A stretch of 64,000 bases of DNA from the NCBI RefSeq assembly GCF_002218085.1, contig NZ_BDUC01000002.1, positions 1,229,694 to 1,293,693 on the forward strand. Reading direction: 5' to 3'. This DNA is from Tolypothrix sp. NIES-4075 (GTDB lineage Bacteria > Cyanobacteriota > Cyanobacteriia > Cyanobacteriales > Nostocaceae). The notes beneath the pieces were generated by a model, which ran no database searches, was not told the DNA's origin, and worked only from the letters and a program-made list of their open reading frames with translations. The position numbers and the translations under genes are program-made. The number at the start of each line of letters is the position of its first letter. Within the stretch, counting starts at the first letter, position 1. Below, one piece after another: positions 43,085 through 51,907 of this stretch.

Positions 43085-44689
43085 ATGCTTTTTCAGTACA
43101 ACCTTTACTTTATCTTTCTTAGTTTAACTGCAATTATTTCAGCTATTGTTGCCTTTGCTGCTTGGCAGCGTCGCGAAACTTCTTGTGTTAGCAAACCGTT
43201 TATTTTGATGATGCTGGCGATCGCGCTTTATGCTACAGTTGCGGCGATGGAAGCAGGTGCGATCGCTCTTAAAGATAAAATATTTTGGTCAAAGCTGGAA
43301 TACGTTGGATCGGGTAGTGTGATTACGCTCTTTTTGATATTTGCGATCCACTTCACGAACGAAAAGCAGTGGCTGACATCTCGGAATACAGCGTTGCTAT
43401 GGATTATTCCCGCCTTCAATGTGGCAATGGTTGCGACCAACGAATGGCATAATCTGATTTGGACTGGCTTTTTGCTAGCTCCTCATAAAAATAATGTTGT
43501 GATTTACCAACATGGTATTGGCTTTTTTTGGGTGATGGGGTGTATTTATGTTTACACATTTGCAGGCGTATTGCTGCTTACCAAAAGAGCTTTGCTGCCC
43601 TCTGTTCTCTATAGCCACCAGTCTTGCATGGTATTAGCTGGTGCGTTGATACCACTGGTTGGGGCTAGTGCGTATATGCTACACCTTACTCCCCCCGGTT
43701 TGAACATCACCCCGATGAGCTTCATGCTGACCGGACTGATCTCTGCTGTTAACATCTTTCACTTCCGCATGTTTGACCTTGTTCCGGTAGCGCGGGACAT
43801 TTTGATTGACAGAATGAGTGATGGTGTGGTTGTCTTGGATGTGCAAAACCGCATTCTTGACATTAATCCTGCGGCACAAAATCTGATTGGGACTACAGCA
43901 CACCTTATTGGACAATCTGCCGATCAAGTTCTGTCAAAATTGCAAGATAACATCAGATTATACCACGAATATGAATGCGTAAAAACAGAGATATTAATCG
44001 ATTCGGCAAGACTTCGTTATCTGGAGCTACAAATTACGCCATTACGCGATCGCCGCAGGCAGTTAACAGGACATCTGCTTATTTTGCGTGACATTACTCA
44101 ACGTTATCAAGCTGAGATTGAACTTAGGCAGGCTAACGAACGTTTGCGGCATCATTTGCTGGAAATTGAGACTTTACAGGCTCAACTACGAGAACAGGCA
44201 ATGCAGGATGGACTTACTAGCTTGTTCAATCGGCGTTATTTTGACTCCTCACTCCAAAGAGAACTAGTAAGGGCAGCACAAGAGTCTTATCCAGTAGCGG
44301 TAATTTTAATGGATATCGATTACTTTAAGAAGATTAACGATACATTTGGGCATCAGGCAGGCGATCGCGTGTTACAAGTATTTGCAGACCTGCTGCGCCA
44401 GTATAGCCGCTCCAGCGACATCGCGTGTCGGTATGGCGGTGAAGAGTTTGTATTAGCTTTGCCCGGTATGACACTAAATAATGCGTATCAACATGCTGAA
44501 CAAATCCGGTTATCCTTTCAAGCTGCGCGAGTGAAATTTGCAGACAGGGAAATAAATACAACGGTTTCGGGTGGAGTTTGCGTATTTCCTGATAATGGAA
44601 AAACCAACGATGAGCTGTTGCAAGTTGCCGATAAAGCATTGTATGCCGCCAAAGCATATGGACGCAATTGTATCAAATATGTACGATAA
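43085..44689 (+). CDS. Diguanylate cyclase with 7TM sensor and PAS domains
   Basis: 534 residues. Synthesises the second messenger c-di-GMP. The first ~230 residues form seven membrane helices of the histidine-kinase N-terminal 7TM type; a PAS domain follows at about 240-340, then a short coiled coil (QANERLRHHLLEIETLQAQL), then GGDEF at about 365-534. The active site is RYGGEEF, and RSSD sits five residues before it, matching an inhibitory RxxD I-site. Enzyme therefore looks active and product-inhibited. Its signal is unknown. Confidence 0.93.
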   Translation: MLFQYNLYFIFLSLTAIISAIVAFAAWQRRETSCVSKPFILMMLAIALYATVAAMEAGAIALKDKIFWSKLEYVGSGSVITLFLIFAIHFTNEKQWLTSRNTALLWIIPAFNVAMVATNEWHNLIWTGFLLAPHKNNVVIYQHGIGFFWVMGCIYVYTFAGVLLLTKRALLPSVLYSHQSCMVLAGALIPLVGASAYMLHLTPPGLNITPMSFMLTGLISAVNIFHFRMFDLVPVARDILIDRMSDGVVVLDVQNRILDINPAAQNLIGTTAHLIGQSADQVLSKLQDNIRLYHEYECVKTEILIDSARLRYLELQITPLRDRRRQLTGHLLILRDITQRYQAEIELRQANERLRHHLLEIETLQAQLREQAMQDGLTSLFNRRYFDSSLQRELVRAAQESYPVAVILMDIDYFKKINDTFGHQAGDRVLQVFADLLRQYSRSSDIACRYGGEEFVLALPGMTLNNAYQHAEQIRLSFQAARVKFADREINTTVSGGVCVFPDNGKTNDELLQVADKALYAAKAYGRNCIKYVR

Positions 44690-44772
44690 TATCGGCGTTG
44701 ATAAATAAAAGTATGAAAATATCACGCAGAGCCGCACAGACGCAAAGAGAAAGATTCAATGTAATGGTGCTT

Positions 44773-45564
44773 TTAATCAGGCATAATTGTTTGGTGAAGA
44801 TTCGCGTCGGTAAAGTTAGCCCGTCTAATTTTAGCGCCGGTGAAGTTAGCGCCTTTAAGGTTAGCCCCCGCCAAGTTCGCACCATTCAAGTTAGTCCATC
44901 TCAAGTTAGCTTTGCTCAAGTCAGCTTCACTCAAGTTAGCCTTGCTCAGGTATGCACCACCGAAATGAGCATAGCTTAAATTAGCTTTGTATAAATGAGT
45001 TTTATAAAGATAAGCTGCGATTACTTCTGCCTCATACAGATTTGCTCTTGCTAAGTCAGCTTCACTCAAGTTAGCTTCCATCAGGTTAGCAAAACAGAGG
45101 TTAGCCCGACAAAGCTTTGCACAAGCCAAATCAGCACCTTTCAAATTAGCTTTGCTCAAGTCAGTCCCAATTAAATTAGCATAAGCGATCGCAGCGTCTT
45201 TCAGATTCGCCTCACTCAAATTAGCTCCAATCAGATTCGCATAACTCAAATCCGCTTGTGTCAGTGTAGCACCGCTTAAGTTAGCGATACTAAAGTTAGC
45301 CGCGCTCAGGTTAGCTTCAATCAAATTTGCTTTATAAAGGTTAGCGCTGCTGAGGTCAGCACCACTGAGGTTTGCTCGCACAAGTAAAGCATTACTCAAA
45401 TCCACCCTGCTCAAGTTTACTCCTTGGAGGTTCGCCCCTCTGAGATTGTACCCTTGCAAATTCGCAGCGCTGAGGTCTGGTTCAATTTGGGGATTTTTCT
45501 TTCTCCACTCAGTCCATGTGACTGCACCTGCTTTCAGTAAAGCTAGATGCTCTCGATTTGCCAT
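44773..45564 (-). CDS. Pentapeptide repeat protein
   Basis: 263 residues from ATG 45564. A short helical start (MANREHLALLKAGAVTWTEWRKKN) is followed by about 40 tandem A(N/D)LxX repeats (for example GANLQGVNLSRVDLSNALLV), which fold as a right-handed quadrilateral beta helix. No membrane or enzyme domain. Pentapeptide proteins are abundant in filamentous cyanobacteria; functions mostly unknown. It follows ccmP by ten bases on the same strand, so likely co-transcribed. Confidence 0.93.
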   Translation of the reverse strand: MANREHLALLKAGAVTWTEWRKKNPQIEPDLSAANLQGYNLRGANLQGVNLSRVDLSNALLVRANLSGADLSSANLYKANLIEANLSAANFSIANLSGATLTQADLSYANLIGANLSEANLKDAAIAYANLIGTDLSKANLKGADLACAKLCRANLCFANLMEANLSEADLARANLYEAEVIAAYLYKTHLYKANLSYAHFGGAYLSKANLSEADLSKANLRWTNLNGANLAGANLKGANFTGAKIRRANFTDANLHQTIMPD

Positions 45565-45574
45565 GATATTTACT

Positions 45575-46216
45575 TTACTCCTGACGCCCACCCTGAAGAT
45601 TTGCTCGACCAGCGACACTTTCAATCGCTGCTAACGCTCCTGCTGCACCTGCGAGAATATCACGTTCATGTCCACCCAAGTAAAGCCGTCCAAAGCTACC
45701 TACAGCTTGCACCTCAAGAATGTTAATCGATGCGGCTTTCTCAGCTTCATTCGCAGCTAGTGCAGCGTAAGCAGCAGGCTCAACTTCTAAAACATACAGC
45801 GTTTGTCCCGCTAATAGTAACTGTCCGCGTCGCGTGCGATTGATAAGTTGTGTTTGATAAGCATCAATATTGCGGATAATCTGGGTGGAAACCACACGCG
45901 GTTTCAGACACTCTTCTTTTTTAACTCCTAATGTCGCCAAAATCGCTTGACCAGCAGCTCGCGTTTCCCCTTGGGAGGCAGAATGAACTTCTAATAAACC
46001 GTAGAGTCGTTCAACTACCTGTACTCCCGGACGAACAGAAGCAGATTTTAGGGCTACATCGGTAATTTTATTAATTTCAATCCCAGGAGAGATTTCAATC
46101 CACAACGATGTATCTCCTGGTAATGGCAAGAAACCTTGGGCTACTGTTCCTATATATGCTGCGTGTTGAGGTTGCAGGCTGTCGAGAAAGACGAAACTGC
46201 GTAGTTCTATTCCCAA
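45575..46216 (-). CDS. ccmP: Carboxysome shell protein CcmP
   Basis: 213 residues with two tandem bacterial-microcompartment domains (about 1-105 and 106-213). It forms pseudohexameric trimers that stack into double-layered shell tiles with gated pores, thought to pass sugar phosphates. Family features: MGIELRSFVFLDSLQ, YIGTVAQGFLPLPGD, VERLYGLLEVH, PRVVSTQIIRNIDAYQ and SFGRLYLGG. It is a satellite gene outside the main ccm operon, as usual. Confidence 0.93.
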   Translation of the reverse strand: MGIELRSFVFLDSLQPQHAAYIGTVAQGFLPLPGDTSLWIEISPGIEINKITDVALKSASVRPGVQVVERLYGLLEVHSASQGETRAAGQAILATLGVKKEECLKPRVVSTQIIRNIDAYQTQLINRTRRGQLLLAGQTLYVLEVEPAAYAALAANEAEKAASINILEVQAVGSFGRLYLGGHERDILAGAAGALAAIESVAGRANLQGGRQE

Positions 46217-46341
46217 AGTTTAGCTCTCCAGTCATGAGGGTCAAAGTTATAAGAATGCAATATATAAGCGGCTCAAACGCCACAAGTAACTTTAAACTAC
46301 CATAAGGTTGGCTGGATGCCTAAGCCTCACATAATAAAACT

Positions 46342-46376
46342 AAAAAGCGCCCCCCGAAATTCGGGAGGCGCTTTTT
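46342..46376 (-). terminator. Rho-independent terminator of psbA
   Basis: On the minus strand, AAAAAGCGCCTCCCGAA pairs with TTCGGGGGGCGCTTTTT over about 16 bp with one mismatch and ends in a T-run. It lies 21 bp beyond the psbA stop; being symmetric it may also serve the opposite strand. Confidence 0.9.
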
Positions 46377-46396
46377 ATTTAGCTAAGACTTGAAGA

Positions 46397-47479
46397 TTAG
46401 CCGTTGATAGCAGGTGCAGTCAATGCTACAGGTGCGAAGTCAGCAGCAGCCAAGTCTAGAGGGAAGTTGTGAGCGTTACGCTCGTGCATTACTTCCATAC
46501 CTAGGTTAGCGCGGTTGATTACGTCAGCCCATGTGTTGATGACGCGACCAGAAGAATCAATTACTGATTGGTTGAAGTTGAAACCGTTCAGGTTGAACGC
46601 CATTGTGCTCACACCCAAGGAAGTGAACCAGATGCCTACTACTGGCCATGCTGCCAAGAAGAAGTGCAAGGAACGGCTGTTGTTGAATGAAGCGTATTGG
46701 AAAATCAAGCGACCGAAGTAACCGTGTGCTGCAACAATGTTGTAGGTTTCTTCTTCTTGACCGAATTTGTAACCGTAGTTTTGTGATTCGGTTTCGGTTG
46801 TTTCACGAACCAAGCTTGAAGTTACTAGCGAACCGTGCATTGCAGAGAACAAACTTCCGCCGAATACACCAGCTACACCTAATTGGTGGAAGGGGTGCAT
46901 CAAGATGTTGTGTTCTGCTTGGAACACAATCATGAAGTTGAAGGTTCCGGAGATACCTAAAGGCATACCGTCACTGAATGAACCTTGTCCGATTGGGTAG
47001 ATCAAGAATACTGCGGTTGCTGCTGCTACGGGTGCAGAGAATGCTAGGCAGATCCAAGGACGCATACCTAAGCGGTAAGAAAGTTCCCATTCACGACCGA
47101 GGTAGCAGAATACGCCGATCAGGAAGTGGAATACTACCAATTGGTAAGGACCACCGTTGTACAACCACTCGTCTAAGCTAGCTGCTTCCCAAATTGGGTA
47201 GAAGTGCAAGCCAATTGCGTTAGAGGAAGGAACAACTGCACCAGAGATGATGTTGTTTCCGTAAATCAAGGAACCTGCTACGGGTTCGCGGATACCATCG
47301 ATATCTACTGGAGGTGCTGCGATGAACGCAATGATGAAGCAGGTGGTGGCGGCTAGCAGGGTTGGAATCATCAATACACCGAACCAACCGATGTATATGC
47401 GGTTTTCAGTGCTGGTGATCCAGGTGCAGAACCGTTCCCATACGTTGGCGCTTTCGCGTCTTTGTAAGGTTGTGGTCAT
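46397..47479 (-). CDS. psbA: Photosystem II D1 protein
   Basis: 360 residues, five membrane helices. All functional residues are present: Y161, D170, E189, H190, H198, S264, H332, E333, H337, D342 and the C-terminal cleavage site after A344. Residue 130 is Glu (FCYLGREWELSY), which is the high-light (D1:2-type) variant, not Gln130 of low-light D1. D1 binds the reaction-centre pigments and the Mn4CaO5 cluster in the thylakoid. A promoter and a short hairpin leader precede it and a terminator follows. Confidence 0.98.
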   Translation of the reverse strand: MTTTLQRRESANVWERFCTWITSTENRIYIGWFGVLMIPTLLAATTCFIIAFIAAPPVDIDGIREPVAGSLIYGNNIISGAVVPSSNAIGLHFYPIWEAASLDEWLYNGGPYQLVVFHFLIGVFCYLGREWELSYRLGMRPWICLAFSAPVAAATAVFLIYPIGQGSFSDGMPLGISGTFNFMIVFQAEHNILMHPFHQLGVAGVFGGSLFSAMHGSLVTSSLVRETTETESQNYGYKFGQEEETYNIVAAHGYFGRLIFQYASFNNSRSLHFFLAAWPVVGIWFTSLGVSTMAFNLNGFNFNQSVIDSSGRVINTWADVINRANLGMEVMHERNAHNFPLDLAAADFAPVALTAPAING

Positions 47480-47543
47480 GATTTTATGATTGCTTTACTT
47501 GTGTATGAAATTTCGGGGTAGGTGTTTCTACCTCCTGTTTATC

Positions 47544-47572
47544 AGATTAGAGGCATAGTTGAGATTTGTAAA
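47544..47572 (-). promoter_or_regulatory. psbA promoter and leader
   Basis: On the minus strand, TTTACA (47567-47572) and TAATCT (47544-47549) are separated by 17 bp, a typical psbA promoter. The leader carries AGGAGGTAGAAACACCTACC, which forms a small GGTAG/CTACC hairpin. Such leaders affect light-regulated mRNA stability; that role here is inferred. Confidence 0.75.
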
Positions 47573-47624
47573 CATTTTTTAATTAAGTATCTATTATGTA
47601 AGTTATCTGTTTTTCTTATATAAG

Positions 47625-47651
47625 GTAGAGACGCGGTAAATTGCGCCTCTA
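47625..47651. repeat. GTAGAGACGCGG...GCGCCTCTAT palindrome
   Basis: A slightly degenerate copy of the GAGACGCG palindrome family, between psbA and the HIT gene. Confidence 0.7.
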
Positions 47652-47659
47652 TAGATGCA

Positions 47660-48010
47660 TTAACCAGGAGGCCAAGTCATGTGCCGTCCTCCTAGAATAT
47701 GTAAATGTAAATGATAGACACTTTGACCACCGTCAGAATCTGTGTTGATGACAACGCGATAACCGTTGGTGAGTCCTGCTTCAGAGGCAACGCGCTTTGC
47801 CGTTAATAAAAGATGCCCCAAAAGGTCGCGATCGCTTTCTTCGGCATCAGCCAGTTTGACAATCGGTTTTTTGGGAATGACCAGGATGTGAACTGGTGCT
47901 TGGGGTTGAACGTCTTTGAATGCCAGTGCTAAATCATCCTCATAAACAATGTCTGCGGGAATTTCTCGACGGATAATTTTACCGAAAATCGTGTCTGTGG
48001 TTTCAGTCAT
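47660..48010 (-). CDS. HIT (histidine triad) nucleotide-binding protein
   Basis: 116 residues. HINT branch, with TIFGKIIRREIPADIVYEDD at the start, HILVIPKKPI and the triad HLHLHILGG (His-x-His-x-His) near the C-terminus. Hydrolyses AMP-linked phosphoramidates; cellular role unclear. It is followed by psbA after about 180 bp on the same strand but psbA has its own promoter. Confidence 0.93.
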   Translation of the reverse strand: MTETTDTIFGKIIRREIPADIVYEDDLALAFKDVQPQAPVHILVIPKKPIVKLADAEESDRDLLGHLLLTAKRVASEAGLTNGYRVVINTDSDGGQSVYHLHLHILGGRHMTWPPG

Positions 48011-49140
48011 GCCGATTTACCTGCTCATCTGCTACAGATTCTGTCATGTTTTGTATTTCGCTTAGTACAGCTTTGCCTAAAATTATGGCGAATTGAGGGT
48101 TAAGATTTAAACGCAGAGGGACGCAAAGGTAAGCGCAGAGGGACGCGGAGAATTCGGGGTCATGTTAATGAAATGCGATCGCTCTCAAGCAGTTTTATGT
48201 TTGAAGTACCAGTAGAGGTTGGCAACAGTGAAATCTGGTATTTCCTGCCAGTTTGAGGGGGCTAAAGCTTTATATCCAGACGCTGTTGCTTGCTGACTAA
48301 TGTAAGATTCATGCCCTTGACGTAAATCAGACTTTAGCATAAATTTTAGCTGATCTCGCAGGGATGCTGAATGAGATTTTTGCTTCAATTTCTCATAAAG
48401 TAATACTTCTGGGGGTATTGAATCGGCAGTTGGGTTAGCGGCATCACTGCCAACACTAATTTCTGAAGTATCAAAATCAGCACTTTGGAGCAGTTTTATT
48501 TCTGATGGAGGCAGCGAACGCTTCCAATTCACATCATTTTGCCACGAGTTTAGTACGGCTAAATCATGTTCGCAAATCCGCGCAATCTCAGGAAAGAGAA
48601 AATCAAGCTCATCATCTGTTTGACACAGATCAATTAAAGTAAGGCTATCTTGACGGATTTTATCTTGGAGATGAGAAAGGCGATCGCTCACTACTTGATA
48701 TGCACCCCGCAGTTCATATGTCAAGGTAATTGTCTGGTCAATTGCCCAAGCGCACTCTAATCTACGCAGTCTCCCGGCAGAACAGATATCTTTATATATT
48801 TGCGGATTGTTATAATCTGCTATAGCTTTACGTAACATTCCTTCTACACCGACAAGAGCCGCATTTCTGTCAGTTGTCTGCGTTAACATCAATGTATTTC
48901 GGAGCCAGTTAACTGCCTCGATAAAGTGTCCATAAGCCTGAGCTAGAATTGTGCGATGATGCTGAAACTCAATATCCTGGGCAACCTGGTCAATCTGTTT
49001 TAGAATTTCTGCTCCTTGGTCTTTTAAGACTTGTTTCATATCAATAAAGCCGTCCTTAACTTCCAACCGCAGTTGCTTGAGGTCTTCCCTCAGTTTCAAA
49101 GTTTGGTGCAGGTTTACGGCTGATAAGGCTACACCTGCTA

Positions 49141-50264
49141 AGTAGCTAGGCACAATTAAATATAAGACGCTCAAGGGCATATTCACCCTTTATGCTTCGA
49201 GCTTCCATCCCATCAATAATTGTCATAGCTAAATCGTAGTTATTGTCAAACATTTGTCCAGCAATTTCATGAGTTTTTAGTTGATGCCACTCTTCCTCGA
49301 TCCGATTCATCTCGGAACAATAGGGTGGTAAGAAGAAAATAAACAGTCCTTTTTCCTGCCATTCTTGCCATCGTTGTTTTGCTAAATTACTGGTATGCAG
49401 GGAGCCATTGTCATGAACAATGACAGTGATACAACCAGTTTCAGCTAAAGTGTTTTCTGCCTTAGCTGCGACCCAATCCATAACCTCGATGTAGCGTTTT
49501 GTTTTGAACCCACCTTGAACCAAGGCATACTCAAAACTGACTTGGGGTTGCCATAAACCCAAAATACTAATGCGACCACCACGGCTACCAACTTGTGCCA
49601 TTTGTTTTTGGCTACCGATACGACTGTAACTGTAGCTAACTGGACTCCAACGACAACACCCAGACTCATCAAGATACTTGAGTTCGATATAACCGTCTAC
49701 TGCCGCTTGTTTTAGGGTATCTAGGTCTGCTTGCTTAATTCGTCTTTTTTCTGGGTCTTGTTTTCCTTTATGAGTATGCCGGGTGCGTTTCCATTTCCAC
49801 CTTTTTTTTTGAGCAAACGTCGCAGACGAGACGGACTCAGTTGTACATTCCTATGTTGGGCCAATTTTTCTGATAACTGCAAACTATTATAAGTACGAGG
49901 TTCTAGCTCTAAACAATCCTCTAAATATGCTAAATCTGCCTCTTGCCATTTGCTCTTTGCTCCCCGTCCTGAAGTTTCCCACAATCCTCCCAAACCCCTA
50001 TTTTCCCAACGCCGCAGTGTTGCTCGTACCGTATGTTCGTGACACTCAAAAATTTTAGCGATCGCTGGTACATTCCATCCTTGGGCATTTAATCTAATTA
50101 TGTGGGCGCGATCGCGTGTCCGTTTAGGAACTGTTGTCGCTTCCCGCAACTCGAAAAGCGTCAAATCTTCTAAATCTGTTAATGTAACCCGCAATGGAGC
50201 AGACATCTCGTAGCACCCGTTTTTTAGACTTTCTCTATCTTATATTTAATTGTAACCACCTACT
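49141..50264 (-). mobile_element. IS630-family insertion sequence, apparently intact
   Basis: 1124 bp flanked by a TA duplication (49139-49140 and 50265-50266). Terminal inverted repeats share ACAATTAAATATAAGA and begin AGTAGCTAGGC and AGTAGGTGGTT respectively (about 28 bp, four mismatches). It encodes a transposase in two frames joined by a -1 shift. The target gene is restored in frame by precise removal, so insertion is recent. Confidence 0.92.
49146..50206 (-). CDS. IS630 transposase, two frames joined by -1 frameshift
   Basis: OrfA (50206-49721, 161 codons) has the N-terminal helix-turn-helix: ARDRAHIIRLNAQGW and KIFECHEHTVRATLRRWENR, then SPSRLRRLLKKKG. OrfB carries the catalytic core: LDESGCC (first Asp), VIVHDNGSLHTSN (second Asp) and PYCSEMNRIEEEW (Glu). 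The frames overlap at a run of nine A residues on the coding strand (plus 49802-49810); a -1 slip there yields KKKRWKWKRTRHTHKG and continues into orfB. All DDE residues survive, so the enzyme may be active. Confidence 0.9.
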
Positions 50265-50738
50265 TACAGTTCCAACACCTATCACCGCTGTCGTTGCTTG
50301 TAAAACTCCCACGCTGTTCTGGAGCGCTCCAAGGATTGCGTAGGTTTTTTGAAAGCCCTTGTGAGTTTGAACCATCTCCAAGCCACCCATAGCTAACTGT
50401 GCAGGCGCAAATAAAGGGTTAACAGGAGAACCTACTTTGGTTGCAAGACCAACTGCGTGAGCCACAAATTTACCTGTTGCTTTGTCTCTAACTATGCCTA
50501 GTAATTGTCCTGTAGCGGTATTACGAACAATTTCATACTTACCATAGTCAATCAGCGCTTGGATTGCAGGAGCAAACTGAAACAGCATATTTTTAAACGG
50601 TTTGAAGATAATTTTTTACAGCCTAGCTTGTCCTATTGGCAAAGATAACGGTGTTTTTACGTAGTTAATTTCAGTGAAATCTGGGCATATTAAATTACGA
50701 GCTACTATAGCGGTTCTCGGTTGAGTAAGGTATATAAA

Positions 50739-50806
50739 ACCTCACCCCGTCCGTTCCGGACACCCCTCTCCTTACTAAGGAGAGGGGAAGGGGGTGAGGT
50801 TCTATA
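50739..50806. repeat. CCTCACCCCGTCC...GGGGTGAGG inverted repeat
   Basis: CCCCTCTCCTTACTAAGGAGAGGGG flanked by CCTCACCCC and GGGGTGAGG forms a long hairpin. Related copies occur at 21209-21247 and 21309-21343. An in-frame ATG at 50794 of the next gene begins inside it and is not used. Confidence 0.8.
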
Positions 50807-50862
50807 TTGCATCCAAGTGCAATCCGCTATATGTCAAATCACCATTCTCGGAAAACATTATT

Positions 50863-51876
50863 GTGAATAACTACTTAAACACATTTGAGAATATTACCCA
50901 ATCTGTTGAGCAATTATTGAAGGATGAGCATAATTCTTTAGAAATTAAGCAATCTGCTACAAGTCTCAGAAACTCAGTTAAATCGTGTATTGAAGAACTA
51001 AAACAATCGGCTACTAAACTCCAAGAGTTAATTTTAGTTTGTTCTAACGATCTATACCATGCTGAGAATATTTGGCAGAGCAAACCAATGATTGCGTCAG
51101 CAGCAAAACTTGATATATGGGAACAGCTTGGGGAGATTAGTGGGTGTTCTATTAAAATTCAGCAACTAGGAATTCAATGCAAAGAGGAAGCAATCAAGCA
51201 AGCAAAACAATCTTGGGATAAACAAATAGAATACTTGATTAATAAATGGTTTATTGATGCAAAAGGTCAGCAGAAGAAAGCTATTGGCTGGAATGATAAA
51301 AAGGGTTTTAGTAATGAAATTAAGTTAGAAGTAGACAATCTCTGTGAAAAAATAACCGTAATAATCAAACAAGGATTAATTTTGGTTTATCAAAAATCTC
51401 AAAATATTAATTTAGAATTTCACTGCTATATCAATATGCTAATAAAACCTAAAAAAATGATGTTAAAGAAACAGATAAATTTAAGAAATATTGAATTGAG
51501 AAATAAATTTATTAATCCTATAGAACATTTACCTAAATATCATTTAGGTTTAAGAAACAGTGTCAGCCCATATTTAAAAGCTTTGGTAGAGTTGCGTTTG
51601 GGTGATATCAACCGGGAAGACGTTGTTAAGTTTCAAAATAACGTTTCTGTAAAGATTGAGAACTTTATCGCAGCAATTTTTAATGACAGAATTAAATTAG
51701 CGATTGAAGCTATGACAAAAGCGATCGCATTCTACAATGACTTTCTAGAGCAACAACAGCGATATCAGCAAGAAACACCACAACAGCGCGAAGCTGAGAA
51801 AGTTTGGATTTACCAACAGCGTCAGGAATTGGCACAGATGCTAGGTGGAATTGAAGTCATCCTCAACGCTGGTTGA
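50863..51876 (+). CDS. Unknown helical protein
   Basis: 337 residues from GTG 50863 (MNNYLNTFENITQSVEQLL), GGAAAA about 12 bp upstream. Sequence is nearly all helical and charged, with heptad-like stretches (SLRNSVKSCIEELKQSATKL, and near the C-terminus FLEQQQRYQQETPQQREAEK). No membrane segment, catalytic motif or known domain is recognisable. A+T-rich codon use. Divergent from the IS-split helical gene; a shared regulatory region suggests related function, but nothing more can be said. Confidence 0.6.
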   Translation: MNNYLNTFENITQSVEQLLKDEHNSLEIKQSATSLRNSVKSCIEELKQSATKLQELILVCSNDLYHAENIWQSKPMIASAAKLDIWEQLGEISGCSIKIQQLGIQCKEEAIKQAKQSWDKQIEYLINKWFIDAKGQQKKAIGWNDKKGFSNEIKLEVDNLCEKITVIIKQGLILVYQKSQNINLEFHCYINMLIKPKKMMLKKQINLRNIELRNKFINPIEHLPKYHLGLRNSVSPYLKALVELRLGDINREDVVKFQNNVSVKIENFIAAIFNDRIKLAIEAMTKAIAFYNDFLEQQQRYQQETPQQREAEKVWIYQQRQELAQMLGGIEVILNAG

Positions 51877-51907
51877 TACATAACTCAATAATCGTTCTAG
51901 GGAATAT

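Larger units (their letters stand above)
48185..50588 (-). pseudogene. Unknown helical membrane protein, split by IS630
   Basis: Removing the IS and one TA restores one frame of 425 residues: N-terminal 108 codons (50588-50265, FAPAIQALIDYGKYEIVRNT, ending VIGVGTV) and 317 codons (49138-48185, AGVALSAVNLHQTLKLRED onward). The rebuilt join runs IGVGTV-AGVALSAVN through a hydrophobic stretch (about 85-120) followed by a long coiled coil (RLEVKDGFIDMKQVLKDQGA). No known domain. The insertion cuts just before the coiled coil, so the gene is inactivated. It is divergent from another helical unknown protein (50863). Confidence 0.8.
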
